In this document: piece after piece, positions 18,785 to 29,637 of the stretch | Layout: the number at the start of each line of letters is the position of its first letter | How positions within the stretch are numbered: the first letter of the stretch is position 1 | Assembly (NCBI RefSeq): GCF_001276715.1 | Contig: NZ_LIUQ01000050.1 | Location: 1-47,426, forward strand | Length of the DNA stretch: 47,426 bases | Direction: 5' to 3' | Source: Planktothricoides sp. SR001 | GTDB taxonomy: Bacteria; Cyanobacteriota; Cyanobacteriia; Cyanobacteriales; Laspinemataceae | Made by a program: the position numbers and the translations under genes | The notes under the pieces: model-generated | The model's database searches: none | The model's input: the letters and a program-made list of their open reading frames with translations, nothing else | What the model was told of the DNA's origin: nothing

Positions 18785-18940
18785 TTATTCCGTATGCCAG
18801 CAATGACTCAACCATTGCACCAAGTCTGGACGAGATGCTTTTAATTGCTGCAAGACACGATGAATCTGTAATGCTTCCGTTGGACTATTTGGGATATGTA
18901 GGATATGGCTGACTTCTGATTCTAGTTCTGATGGATTCAT
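18785..18940 (-). CDS. Small conserved-looking protein of unknown function
   Basis: A 51-residue protein starting MNPSELESEVSHILHIP with a well placed AGGAG 6 bases before the ATG. It is soluble and helical (TEALQIHRVLQQLKASRPDL) and ends LSHCWHTE. An in-frame ATG 33 bp upstream is less likely because it lacks the ribosome binding site. I do not recognise a family. It lies 98 bp upstream of the 2Fe-2S gene on the same strand. Confidence 0.55.
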   Translation of the reverse strand: MNPSELESEVSHILHIPNSPTEALQIHRVLQQLKASRPDLVQWLSHCWHTE

Positions 18941-19121
18941 CAGGCTCCTGTATTGCAAGTAATTCTTAATCATGCTTGAGGGAAATTTAAGCTTCCCGGC
19001 GGAATAACCGGAACTTTTCCCCTGTGTTTGAGCATACCCTAAGTGCGAAGAATTCTCAAGATTATTGCCAAAAATTTTTTTTTAGAATTGGCTCAACTGG
19101 GTTTTGTGGCATATTTAAGCA

Positions 19122-19352
19122 AATTCTGGGTTAACCGAGCAAAAATCTGCTTTTTAAGCGGTATTCCCCGTTGATGCGCTAATAATCTACTCTGAGGTTG
19201 CCCAGCTATTATCGTTCATCAAAAAATCATGGTAATCTCGGATGCAATAAGCCTGATTTAATGAGAAAGGGGAATTAACCGCCACAAAGATTACTGAATA
19301 CGCTAGTATCGAATAAGTCTGTATAGACAGCGGACTAATCCGCCGCTGTTTT
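19122..19352 (+). ncRNA. Candidate structured small RNA
   Basis: There is no coding sense here, but the fold is strong. A long-range stem GCGGTATTCCCC (19158-19169) pairs with GGGGAAT/ACCGC (19269-19282, two-base bulge), extended outward by AATCT/AGATT (19144-19148 with 19288-19292). It encloses two hairpins: TGATG...ATAAT with ATTAT...CATCA (19172-19221) and AAATCA/TGATTT (about 19224-19259). A terminator follows (stem 19327-19349, then T5). A promoter-like TTGGCT (19088-19093) with TATTTA (19112-19117) would start it near 19124. It is not recognised as a known family; a 6S-like RNA was considered. The rest of 18941-19853 is gene-free. Confidence 0.45.
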
Positions 19353-19353
19353 T
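19327..19353 (+). terminator. Terminator of the candidate small RNA
   Basis: ACAGCGG (19327-19333) pairs with CCGCTGT (19343-19349); T5 follows at 19349-19353. Confidence 0.65.
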
Positions 19354-19374
19354 CCTTTTGATGAGAACACAACC

Positions 19375-19420
19375 ACCACCCCAGAAGCGATCGGCGATCG
19401 CCTCTGGGGTGGTTTGTCTT
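19375..19420 (+). terminator. Second strong terminator-like hairpin
   Basis: An 11-bp stem ACCACCCCAGA (19375-19385) with TCTGGGGTGGT (19403-19413); the loop carries a HIP1 site. TTGTCTTTT follows on the plus strand. It lies 22 bp after the first terminator and could insulate the fur gene from read-through. Confidence 0.65.
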
Positions 19421-19621
19421 TTCCCCGCAAATCCTCAGAAATTATTGAGAAATAATGTAAATTTCTCTAGATTTCTCTAGCCGGTTTACCAAAATTGTGT
19501 CGCCGTGTGGCGCCGTTGGTTCAGGGATCTGCGTTGAGCTAAATAACGGCTAAAACCTATATTTATCAATATTTGGCAAATATTTACCCCAGATATTCGG
19601 GTGGAGCGACTGGGGGAAATA

Positions 19622-19676
19622 AAAACCCGGTTTCTTCAAGAAACCGGGTTTATGTCTTCAGGCAGCCCGGTTTCTG
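19622..19676. repeat. AGAAACC-G/C-GGTTTCT palindrome pair plus a third copy
   Basis: Two copies face each other at 19623-19651 and form a 14-bp arm around one central base. A third, slightly degenerate copy lies at about 19663-19676. Confidence 0.8.
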
Positions 19677-19697
19677 ATTAAATATTCCTGGCACGTA

Positions 19698-19726
19698 TTG
19701 ACAAGTCTTATCAATAAGATTAGATT
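19698..19726 (+). promoter_or_regulatory. fur promoter with palindrome in the spacer
   Basis: Perfect -35 TTGACA (19698-19703), a 17-bp spacer and -10 TAGATT (19721-19726). The spacer contains the perfect palindrome TCTTAT-CA-ATAAGA (19706-19719), well placed for a repressor and a candidate for autoregulation. Confidence 0.6.
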
Positions 19727-19752
19727 AGTTTGAGACATTTCTTGCGGCACAG

Positions 19753-19816
19753 GTTATTGGTTATGGGTTATTTGAATCATGGCATCGCTTTTACCAAATA
19801 ACCCATAACCAATAAC
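19753..19816 (+). repeat. 22-bp perfect hairpin in the fur leader
   Basis: Arms 19753-19774 and 19795-19816 are perfectly complementary over 22 bp around a 20-nt loop. They are built of TTATTGG/CCAATAA-type low-complexity units. The hairpin ends 37 bp before the fur start codon, inside the predicted transcript. Confidence 0.8.
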
Positions 19817-19853
19817 TAATAACTAATATGATTATTTGGTGACATGACAGCAA

Positions 19854-20360
19854 ATGGCATTTTACACAAACGACTCACTCAAAGCTGAACTCAAACAGCA
19901 GGGATTTAGACTGACGCCACAGCGACAGACAATTCTCAACATTTTTCAAACTCTTCCCCAGGGTAAACATCTCAGTGCGGAAGAACTACAAAAATTACTG
20001 GAACTCAAACAAGAGAAAATTAGCCTCGCCACAATTTACCGCACCCTGAAGTTAATGGCTCGGATGGGAATTTTGCGAGAACTGGAACTGGCCGAAGGAC
20101 ATAAACACTATGAAATCAACCCCCCTGCCCCGCAACATCATCACCATCTAGTCTGTGTTCAATGCTATAAAACCGTTGAGTTTACCAATGAAGCGGTATT
20201 AAAAATTTGTCGCAAGCAAGCACAAGCTTCTAAATACGAGATGCTGGATTGTCAGATGACTCTGCACGTTATTTGTCCCGAAGCCTTAGCCCAAGGTTGG
20301 CCTTCTACTTTACCAAGTGATTGGGTTTGTCCCCTGTCTGGGTGGCGGGAAAATGATTGA
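19854..20360 (+). CDS. fur: Fur family transcriptional regulator
   Basis: A 168-residue Fur protein close in sequence pattern to cyanobacterial FurA. The DNA-binding winged helix has GFRLTPQRQTILNIF and ISLATIYRTLKLMARMGILR; the metal-binding and dimer domain has EGHKHYEI and HHHHLVCVQC. It should repress iron-uptake genes when bound to Fe(II). The first CxxC of the structural zinc site is present (CVQC), but the usual second CxxC near the C-terminus is replaced by a tail reading CPEALAQGWPSTLPSDWVC, so the zinc site may be altered. It lies about 2.2 kb from the fut operon and has its own promoter. Confidence 0.93.
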   Translation: MAFYTNDSLKAELKQQGFRLTPQRQTILNIFQTLPQGKHLSAEELQKLLELKQEKISLATIYRTLKLMARMGILRELELAEGHKHYEINPPAPQHHHHLVCVQCYKTVEFTNEAVLKICRKQAQASKYEMLDCQMTLHVICPEALAQGWPSTLPSDWVCPLSGWREND

Positions 20361-20760
20361 TGGTTGTTGGTTGGGGTGTGGGGAGCGGGGGAGCGGATGG
20401 TGCGGGGGAGCGGATGGTGCGGGGGAAAGAAAGGGTGTGGGGCTGCCATCGGCCGCCATCGGCCGCCATCGGGGGGAAAGTGAAAAGTGATGCATTGAAA
20501 AGTCGTAGGGGCGAATGGCCATAAGGCCTGACGGATTATGCTTCGCAAGGACACCCGTACAAAAAAATATCACTATTCACTATTCACTATTCACTATTCA
20601 CTATTCACTATTCACTCTTCACTATTCACTCTTCCCCACACCTCTTACCCTGAGCCTGCCGAAGGGCTACACCTCTTACCCTACACCCTGATGCCCGTTC
20701 CCTCTAATAACCAACAACAAACAACAAACAACCAACAACCAACAACAACCAACCAATAAC
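20361..20760. repeat. Low-complexity repeat region between fur and metX
   Basis: No gene is seen here. The region holds GGGGGAGCGGATGGTGC-type repeats (20383-20425), three CGGCCGCCAT units (20445-20470), part of the GGGCGAATGGCC palindrome family (about 20508-20525), about seven copies of ACTATTC (20573-20637), and AACAACC-type repeats (20706-20762). Confidence 0.75.
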
Positions 20761-20763
20761 AAC

Positions 20764-21828
20764 TTATAACTTAAATTCCTGGCGAAATTCCACTACGAAA
20801 TCATTGAGCTTGTCCATCTCAATTAAAAAAGCATCATGGCCGTGGGGAGAGTTTAACCAGAAAAGTTTTGCCTGGGGAATTAAATTCGCCAGTTCTTCTT
20901 GTTCAGCAGGAGGATAGAGGACATCGGTAGTAATTCCGACCACCAAGGTGGGATGAGGAATATTGCGGAGTACCGATTCATAATCGCGATCGGGACGGCT
21001 GAGATCGTGGCTGTCCATTGCATGAGTGAGGATAACGTAGGTGTTGGCATCAAACCGTTCGATCAGTTTTTCTCCTTGGTATTGCAAATAGCTGGAGATG
21101 GCAAACTGTTCTTTGGCTTTGCTCTGTTGGAGTTGGCGACCAAAGCGCTGCTCAAAGTTTTCCCAAGAACGGTAGGTGCTCATGGCAATCATGCGGGCGA
21201 TCGCGAGTCCTTGGATCGGGGGTTGGTCGTCAGAATAATGCCCCCCATTCCAGTTGGGATCCGCATAAATCGCTTGCCGTTGGGCTTCACTCCAAGCAAT
21301 ACACCAGGCAGAATGTCTGCCGGATATGGCAATGGGGGCGATCGCTCTCACCCGTTCTGGGTAGAGTACCGCCCATTCCAGCACTTGCATCCCTCCCAGA
21401 GAACCGCCAATCACCAAATTGAGCGATTGCACTCCCAACTCCTCCAAAAACCGTGCTTGTAAATGCACCATATCCCGCACCGTAATTTGGGGAAAATTGG
21501 CGCCATACATTTCACCAGTTTTGGGATTAATAGAAGTCGGCCCGGTGGTGCCATAACAACTACCGAGGATATTGCTACAAATAATAAAATCACGGTCAGG
21601 GTCTAGGGCTTTTCCCGGTCCAAATAAGGGCGCCCACCAGTAATCTGCATCGGCAGAACCCGTAAACGCATGACAGATCAGAACCGCGTTATCCCGGGCA
21701 GCATTTAAACTTCCCCAAGTGCGATAAGCCACCTGCACCCCAAACAATTGCTCCCCAGACTCTAAGGGGAAGGGGGTAGACAGGCTATGAAACGCGGTAT
21801 CTGGTGAGACGAAGTGCTGGTAATTCAT
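20764..21828 (-). CDS. metX: Homoserine O-acetyltransferase
   Basis: MetX transfers an acetyl group from acetyl-CoA to homoserine, the first committed step of methionine synthesis by direct sulfhydrylation. The 354-residue alpha/beta hydrolase has the nucleophile serine in IGGSLGGMQ, the catalytic aspartate in TTDVLYPP and the histidine in SPHGHDAFL. It begins MNYQHFVSPDTAF. It follows metY with a 21-bp gap on the minus strand, so the two form an operon for consecutive steps. Succinyl-type specificity cannot be excluded from sequence alone. Confidence 0.95.
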   Translation of the reverse strand: MNYQHFVSPDTAFHSLSTPFPLESGEQLFGVQVAYRTWGSLNAARDNAVLICHAFTGSADADYWWAPLFGPGKALDPDRDFIICSNILGSCYGTTGPTSINPKTGEMYGANFPQITVRDMVHLQARFLEELGVQSLNLVIGGSLGGMQVLEWAVLYPERVRAIAPIAISGRHSAWCIAWSEAQRQAIYADPNWNGGHYSDDQPPIQGLAIARMIAMSTYRSWENFEQRFGRQLQQSKAKEQFAISSYLQYQGEKLIERFDANTYVILTHAMDSHDLSRPDRDYESVLRNIPHPTLVVGITTDVLYPPAEQEELANLIPQAKLFWLNSPHGHDAFLIEMDKLNDFVVEFRQEFKL

Positions 21829-21849
21829 AGTAGATGTGACCGGAAAAAA

Positions 21850-24035
<2,186 letters not shown>

Positions 24036-25844
24036 TTAAGCATCAGAAAGTTGTAAAGGAATCTGAATGATAAATTTTGTTCCTTTGCCGACTTCTGAAA
24101 TACATTGCAATTGACCACCATGCTTTTCAACAATGGAGTAAGAAATTGACAACCCCAAGCCCGTACCCTTGCCTACAGGTTTAGTGGTAAAAAATGGATC
24201 GAACAATCTTGTTTTAATTTCTTCGGGAATCCCCGGTCCATTATCAGCAATGCTAATTACCAAAAAATTGTCTGGAGAAATTTTGCTGCTAATCTGAATT
24301 CCTAGTGCTTTACTGCTGTCGTAATTTTGGTTGATATGACAATATTCTAAGGCATCGATCGCATTGCTGAGAATGTTCATAAACACTTGATTCATTAATC
24401 CTGCATAACATTCAATTTTAGGAATTGCACCATAGTTTTTTTCTACGGTAATCGCCTGGCGAGCGCTCTGGGCTTTGAGTCGATGTTGGAGAATCAGCAG
24501 AGTATTATCAATGCCTTCGTGAATATCGACGGGTTTTTTCTCCCCTTCATCTAAGCGGGAAAAATTGCGGAGAGATTTGACGATTTCTTTAATCCGTTCC
24601 GCCCCCATTTTCATACTGGAAAGTAATTTAGGCAGGTCTTCAATGAGAAAATCCAGCTCGATATTTTCTAGATGCTTTTGAATTGCCAAATCAGGTGGAT
24701 TATGGTGTTGCTGATAAAGCATCACCAACTCTAGCAAATCTTGAATATATTCAATGGCTGGAGCTACATTGCCATAGATAAAGCTAATGGGATTGTTAAT
24801 TTCATGGGCAATTCCGGCCACCATACTCCCCAGGGCGGACATTTTTTCCGCTTGAATCAATTGGGATTGAGTTTGCTGTAACTGCTGTAAAGTTTGTTCC
24901 ACTTGTCGAGCGCGATCGCGTTCCCGCACTTGGGACAAGCGCAAGTCTGCTTCCATCTGTTTGCGGATGGTAATATCCCGGATAATGGCAATTACCTCAG
25001 TGCTGCCAAAGGGGACATATCGCGCTTCATAATGTTTCCATGTATTATTTTCTCGCAGATTATATTCGCCAACTTGGGGTTGTCCCGTGGCCAAAGTTTT
25101 CTCTAAATAACAGCGAGTCCAGAGGGCTAAATCTTCTGAGAGAGCTTCATCAATACTTTTGCCGATAAAGTGTTCTGGTTCCGGGGCGTTCAGATCATCT
25201 TTTGCCGGAAAATAATCGAGAAAAATTCCTTGCTGATTTAGCCGAAACACCAAGTCAGGAATCGCATTTAATAAACTCCGATTTTTAATTTCACTCTCCC
25301 AGAGAGCCGCCTCAATTAGATGGCGATCGCCGAATATATTCGGCGATATAGAAATATCATGGCTTGGGTTTTTTCCCCTTATCTTTTCAGTCATAATTTG
25401 CCTCTCGGCATTTGTCCTAAATTCTGGATTTTGCCCATTTTTTTTGCCTGACCAGCGTCCGGGAGACTTTTGTTTGCACAATCCTTCGTTCAGAACAAAT
25501 ACTTTTTCATCATTCATTAAATTTGAATGTTGCTCTGGAGAACCATTGAGTTCTAATGCCAAATATCTATCCTTATTCTCCAGAATATTCATATTTTCCC
25601 TATCGTTAATGGGATCGTTAAAATTTATAAACTTTCTTTTGCCTTCTAAAAAGGTTTTTATTTTTGCGGCTAAAGTCTGGGCTGTGTTGGTTGCAGCCGC
25701 ATCTACTCTCCCCTTGACTAAGGTCTGGTGATGACTCTCCATTTCTTGATGGCGAATTTCTAAACTGCGATCGCTCTTTCTGCGGATATCTTTAATTAAA
25801 TCACGGTACTTCACCGAACCGCCTGCCGTATATTTACTTAGCAT
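24036..25844 (-). CDS. PAS-domain sensor histidine kinase
   Basis: A 602-residue soluble kinase. Residues about 1-190 are unusual: charged, helical, not matched to a family by eye. A PAS domain follows (about 188-300: [20 protein letters not shown], and [20 protein letters not shown]). Then come a coiled coil and a HisKA domain with the phospho-accepting histidine in [17 protein letters not shown]. The HATPase domain has [30 protein letters not shown] and a C-terminal [11 protein letters not shown]. The absence of membrane segments suggests a cytosolic signal. No response regulator is adjacent. The start [16 protein letters not shown] has GAGAG at a good distance; later starts are possible. 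Confidence 0.92.
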   Translation of the reverse strand: MLSKYTAGGSVKYRDLIKDIRRKSDRSLEIRHQEMESHHQTLVKGRVDAAATNTAQTLAAKIKTFLEGKRKFINFNDPINDRENMNILENKDRYLALELNGSPEQHSNLMNDEKVFVLNEGLCKQKSPGRWSGKKNGQNPEFRTNAERQIMTEKIRGKNPSHDISISPNIFGDRHLIEAALWESEIKNRSLLNAIPDLVFRLNQQGIFLDYFPAKDDLNAPEPEHFIGKSIDEALSEDLALWTRCYLEKTLATGQPQVGEYNLRENNTWKHYEARYVPFGSTEVIAIIRDITIRKQMEADLRLSQVRERDRARQVEQTLQQLQQTQSQLIQAEKMSALGSMVAGIAHEINNPISFIYGNVAPAIEYIQDLLELVMLYQQHHNPPDLAIQKHLENIELDFLIEDLPKLLSSMKMGAERIKEIVKSLRNFSRLDEGEKKPVDIHEGIDNTLLILQHRLKAQSARQAITVEKNYGAIPKIECYAGLMNQVFMNILSNAIDALEYCHINQNYDSSKALGIQISSKISPDNFLVISIADNGPGIPEEIKTRLFDPFFTTKPVGKGTGLGLSISYSIVEKHGGQLQCISEVGKGTKFIIQIPLQLSDA

Positions 25845-26659
25845 AAGTATCTCTCATTTATATGATTTAAGTTCTTAATTTCAACCTTATCAATAAATGA
25901 TTAAAGTTGCCATCAGTATAATTAGGTAACTTGAGATCCGTAAAATTGCTGATTTTCTGAGCCTAGAGCCTCAGCCCTGCCTCTCTCTTGCCCACCAGGG
26001 ATAATTATCCAAATTCTCCAAAGTGACTGGCAAATCTTTATGTCTGTAAAGCTTGACATTTAGCTAAAAAGTCATCTGAACAATATATATATTATGAATT
26101 TTATTTAATAAATATTTAGAAAAGTTAAGTTTTTTTGACCAAGTATAAAAGCTTAACTAGGTTAATTTGTTAATTAGATCACCAATTGAATCAAACATAT
26201 CCGTTAACATGATCCATTAACATGATTGACAGAGGGTGAAATATTCACCAAACACCACTCACCAGGTCACTCACCAGGTCAAATCTAAAAGCCGAATCAA
26301 ACAGGAATTATCTAAATATGAGGAATTCATCAGGCATCATGCAGTACAACCATAAGCTCAAAGAGTCAAAGATTTCTGTTTGTAATGAACATAACCCAAT
26401 CCTGGTAGTGGAGAATTCTCCCCAGAACACAAAAAACCCCCGCATCAACGGAGGCAGACTACCAGGCCAAAACCCTGTTTAGTTTGAGCATTGGCACGAT
26501 AGAGAGAAAATCAAAATATCCCGAACTGGATCGGTAGCCCAAAAGATCACAGAAAATACTGATTCAAGCGGGAACCACAGCATCAATAAATTTTCATCGG
26601 CAATCCAGCAGCCACTAAGAACCATTAATATTGGGATAGTGATTGAGATAGCGATAGAT
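25845..26659. other. Gene-free region before the prs 3' end
   Basis: Only short repeats are seen: CACTCACCAGGT in tandem near 26265-26280 and GTTAACATGAT/ATTAACATGAT near 26203-26226. The prs terminator lies at 26431-26454. No coding frame is supported. Confidence 0.5.
26431..26454 (-). terminator. Intrinsic terminator downstream of prs
   Basis: On the minus strand, CCTCCG and CGGGGG pair (one G-U) around a 6-nt loop, followed by T6. It lies about 205 bp after the prs stop codon. Confidence 0.7.
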
Positions 26660-27652
26660 TTAGCGGAACATACTACTTACCGAACTATCTTCATGGACAC
26701 GCCAGATAGTTTCACCCAGCAAATTGGCCACTGATAGGATACGTAACTGATCGAAGCGGAGTTCTTCAGCAACAGGGATAGTATTCGTTACAATCACCTC
26801 TTCAAAGACTCCCGATGACAAACGCTCCACCGCAGGAGGAGAAAAGACTGCATGGGTGGCACAAGCATAAACTTGTCTGGCTCCTTCACGACGCAGTAAC
26901 CGGGCGCCCTCAGTAATCGTGCCAGCGGTATCAATCATGTCATCGACTAAGACCGCTGTTTTGCCTTTAACGTCACCAATTAGATTCATCACTTCCGCCA
27001 CATTATGGGCTTGGCGACGTTTATCAATAATGGCTAAGGGCGCATCATTGAGTTTTTTCGCAAAAGCTCTCGCTCTTGCCACCCCGCCGACATCTGGGGA
27101 AACGACCACCAGATCCGGCAGATTTTTGTGAGCTAAATAATCTAGCAAAACCGGCGAAGAGTAAACATGATCAAACGGGATATCAAAATAGCCCTGGATT
27201 TGCCCTGAGTGCAAATCCATTGCCACCATACGAGTTGCTCCCGCTTCGGTGATCAAATTGGCAACCAATTTGGCGGTAATCGACTCACGTCCCGCCGTTT
27301 TCCGATCTGCCCTAGCATAACCATAGTAAGGAATGACTGCGGTAATTTGTCTGGCTGATGCTCGACGGCAAGCATCAATCATAATCAGCAGTTCCATCAG
27401 GTTATTGTTTACTGGGTAGCAGGTTGGCTGAATCAGATAAACATCACAGCCTCGGATAGATTCCTGAATTTGAATGTACAGTTCTCCATCGGCAAACCGC
27501 TTGCGTACCATTGGCCCTAAGTCGATTCCCAGGTAGTGAGCTACTTCCTGAGATAAAGGGACATTTGAAGAACCTGAAAACAGCCGTAGGCGGCTGTGAT
27601 CGGAAATGTTACCCAAAGAAGTTGGGAGAGTTAAAGCAGCAGAACGGATCAC
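26660..27652 (-). CDS. prs: Ribose-phosphate pyrophosphokinase
   Basis: Prs makes PRPP from ribose 5-phosphate and ATP for nucleotide, His and Trp synthesis. Visible motifs are RKRFADGELYIQIQESIRG, the catalytic-flexible loop region YYGYARADRKTAGRE, DLHSGQIQGYFDIP, VVSPDVGGVARAR and the PRPP-binding loop VDDMIDTAGT. The C-terminus HEDSSVSSMFR is typical for cyanobacteria. I prefer the GTG at 27652 (MIRSAALTLP) because GAGG lies 7 bases upstream; a GTG at 27670 would add six residues and has no such site. Confidence 0.95.
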   Translation of the reverse strand: MIRSAALTLPTSLGNISDHSRLRLFSGSSNVPLSQEVAHYLGIDLGPMVRKRFADGELYIQIQESIRGCDVYLIQPTCYPVNNNLMELLIMIDACRRASARQITAVIPYYGYARADRKTAGRESITAKLVANLITEAGATRMVAMDLHSGQIQGYFDIPFDHVYSSPVLLDYLAHKNLPDLVVVSPDVGGVARARAFAKKLNDAPLAIIDKRRQAHNVAEVMNLIGDVKGKTAVLVDDMIDTAGTITEGARLLRREGARQVYACATHAVFSPPAVERLSSGVFEEVIVTNTIPVAEELRFDQLRILSVANLLGETIWRVHEDSSVSSMFR

Positions 27653-28082
27653 AGGAAAGCCTCGAAGCACGTTCAGTTATCAGTGATTCTATCATTGAAA
27701 TCTATGAACATTTTGGAAATTTTTTTTAAAATTTACCCAGAGGTTGTAAATTCAGGGTGATCTTCCCCCGAATAAATTGATCGCTGGGCGCTAGGATCCG
27801 GCTGAAATCTGGTCTAAAGCCGGTTTTTTGCCGATAGGGATCGCCGGTTGACCCTGGAGGTGGGATGTATTTAGTCGATAGTCTCCTGGCTCCGAGAACC
27901 GGGAAAGCGGCTCCAATCAACTCATGCCGTTTCATTCACGCCTAAGTAAAGCTCATAAAAAAAATACTTGGTCAGTTTTGGTACGGCTGTCGGTGAGAGA
28001 TTAAGGTAATTAATTGATTGCATGATTAAAATATGGTTGATCTCTCCTGTCTGTTTCACGGTTTCTCATTCCCCAATTGACT
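27653..28082. other. Gene-free divergent region
   Basis: Lies between prs (minus) and the ABC permease (plus). A 69-codon minus-strand frame at 27726-27935 exists but has no ribosome binding site or family resemblance. No repeat or terminator was seen. Confidence 0.4.
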
Positions 28083-29141
28083 ATGACTTCTTTTAAGGTT
28101 TCCTCTGGGCAGCCCATCACGGCATTGAAGGATGCGGCGATCGCCTTTTTTGCCAGCGATACGTTTTTCTATGTGGTGAAGCGCCTCTTACAAGCGGTGC
28201 TCACTTTATTATTGGCATCGATGCTTAGTTTTGCGATTATTCAACTTGCCCCAGGGGATTACCTGGATGCTTTGCGGCAAAATCCCGCCATTTCTCAAGA
28301 GACACTGGAGCAATATAATCAACAGTTTGGTTTGGATCGGCATCCCATTGAACAATATTCGCGGTGGTTATGGCAGATTTTAAGCCAGGGGGATTTTGGC
28401 CAAAGTTTTGTTTACAACCGAAAAGTGGCAGATTTGTTGTGGGAAAGGATCCCCAATACTTTGTTGTTGTCGATCGCTTCGTTGGTGATTACTTGGGCGA
28501 TCGCCATTCCCCTGGGGATTTTGGGCGCCCTGAAGCAAAATGGCACAGTGGATCGGGTGTTACAAGTGATCAGCTACACCGGGCAAGGATTTCCCAGTCT
28601 GATTACTGCCTTATTGCTATTATTTGTCGCCCAAATTACCTCTCCTGTATTCCCGGTGGGGGGCATGACCAGTATCTATCACGATCAACTCACCCCCTTT
28701 GGCAAAATGATCGATATTGGTTGGCATATGATTTTACCCACTTTAGCCCTGAGTATCACCAGTTTTGCCGGGTTACAACGGATTACTCGCGGTCAATTAT
28801 TGGATGTCCTGCGGCAAGATTATATCCAAACCGCTCGCGCCAAGGGTTTGCCGGAAAATCGCGTGATTTATGTTCATGCTTTGCGAAATGCCATCAACCC
28901 ATTAATCACGATTTTAGGGTTTGAGTTTTCCAGTTTATTGGGAGGAGCCTTTATTGCGGAAACCTTCTTTAATTGGCCTGGGTTGGGGCGGCTGATTTTG
29001 CAAGCAGTCCAGTCTCAGGATTTGTATTTAGTGATGGGCAGTTTGATGATGGGTGCGGTGATGTTGATCCTCGGAAATTTGTTAGCGGATTTACTCCTAA
29101 AAGCGGTCGATCCTCGGATTAAATTGGGGGCTGATGATTAA
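28083..29141 (+). CDS. ABC transporter permease, DppB/OppB type
   Basis: A 352-residue inner-membrane permease of the peptide/nickel transporter class. The first membrane helix (KRLLQAVLTLLLASMLSFAI) is followed by the family motif IQLAPGDYLDALRQNPAIS and a domain with about five more helices. The EAA-like loop is in RQDYIQTARAKGLPENRVIY, followed by HALRNAINPLITILG and GGAFIAETFFNWPGLG. No matching ATPase, second permease or binding protein is nearby, so the transporter must be completed from elsewhere, which is common in cyanobacteria. I start it at the ATG at 28083; a TTG two codons upstream is in frame. Confidence 0.93.
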   Translation: MTSFKVSSGQPITALKDAAIAFFASDTFFYVVKRLLQAVLTLLLASMLSFAIIQLAPGDYLDALRQNPAISQETLEQYNQQFGLDRHPIEQYSRWLWQILSQGDFGQSFVYNRKVADLLWERIPNTLLLSIASLVITWAIAIPLGILGALKQNGTVDRVLQVISYTGQGFPSLITALLLLFVAQITSPVFPVGGMTSIYHDQLTPFGKMIDIGWHMILPTLALSITSFAGLQRITRGQLLDVLRQDYIQTARAKGLPENRVIYVHALRNAINPLITILGFEFSSLLGGAFIAETFFNWPGLGRLILQAVQSQDLYLVMGSLMMGAVMLILGNLLADLLLKAVDPRIKLGADD

Positions 29142-29146
29142 AAAAA

Positions 29147-29458
29147 ATGACTCAAATTTATTATTTAATTCGTTCTAAAATTGACGGCAGTTATCTAGCG
29201 GCGCATCCAAAAGTGAACGATGCCGATGGAAAGGCTCAGAAGGGATATCTACTGATGTTTCCAGAAAATTTTGATGCCCTGAGTTATCTGAATAAGTATG
29301 CGGGGGATATGCGCGATCGCTTTGCTGTCGAGTCAATTACTCAGTCGGGGCTGAAAAATCTTTTAGATCGTTGGGGATTTAATGGCATGGGAATTGTCCA
29401 AGACCCGTTATTACCAAAAATTGAGTTTTTAACCACGGAAAAACCGGATTTTTTCTAA
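29147..29458 (+). CDS. Small protein of unknown function, 3' end formed by repeat DNA
   Basis: A 103-residue soluble protein (MTQIYYLIRSKIDGSYLAAH...) that begins 5 bp after the permease stop, so it is probably co-transcribed and translationally coupled. The middle part (GYLLMFPENFDALSYLNKYA; SGLKNLLDRWGFNGMGIVQD) looks like a normal compact domain. The last residues KPDFF and the stop are encoded by a degenerate copy of the AAACCGGGTTT repeat, so the original C-terminus may have been replaced by repeat insertion. I do not recognise a family. Confidence 0.7.
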   Translation: MTQIYYLIRSKIDGSYLAAHPKVNDADGKAQKGYLLMFPENFDALSYLNKYAGDMRDRFAVESITQSGLKNLLDRWGFNGMGIVQDPLLPKIEFLTTEKPDFF

Positions 29459-29637
29459 AGAAACCGGGTTTCTTTGAGGGTAAATCAGACAATTTTGGCA
29501 AGAAACGGCAGAAACCCGGTTTCTGGATCAAACAGCAGAAACGAGAAACCGGGTTTCTTTTCTGGTAAATCCTACAATTTTGGCAACAAATAGCCGAAAC
29601 CGGGTTTCTGGATCAAACAGCAGAAACCCGGTTTCTT
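29436..29637. repeat. AGAAACC-G/C-GGTTTCT array with tandem 85-bp units
   Basis: About six palindrome copies. Two 85-bp units (starting at 29480 and 29565) share GTAAATC, ACAATTTTGGCAA and GGATCAAACAGCAGAAAC blocks. The array starts inside the end of the preceding gene and ends inside the stop codon of the Uma2 pseudogene. Confidence 0.88.

Noticed and set aside
19187-19372. 61-codon minus-strand frame inside the candidate small RNA
   Set aside because: It spans the RNA stems and both terminator hairpins and has no ribosome binding site; the structure explains the region better.
27726-27935. 69-codon minus-strand frame beginning MKRHELIGAAFPVL
   Set aside because: No ribosome binding site and no recognisable family; it lies in an intergenic region between divergent genes.
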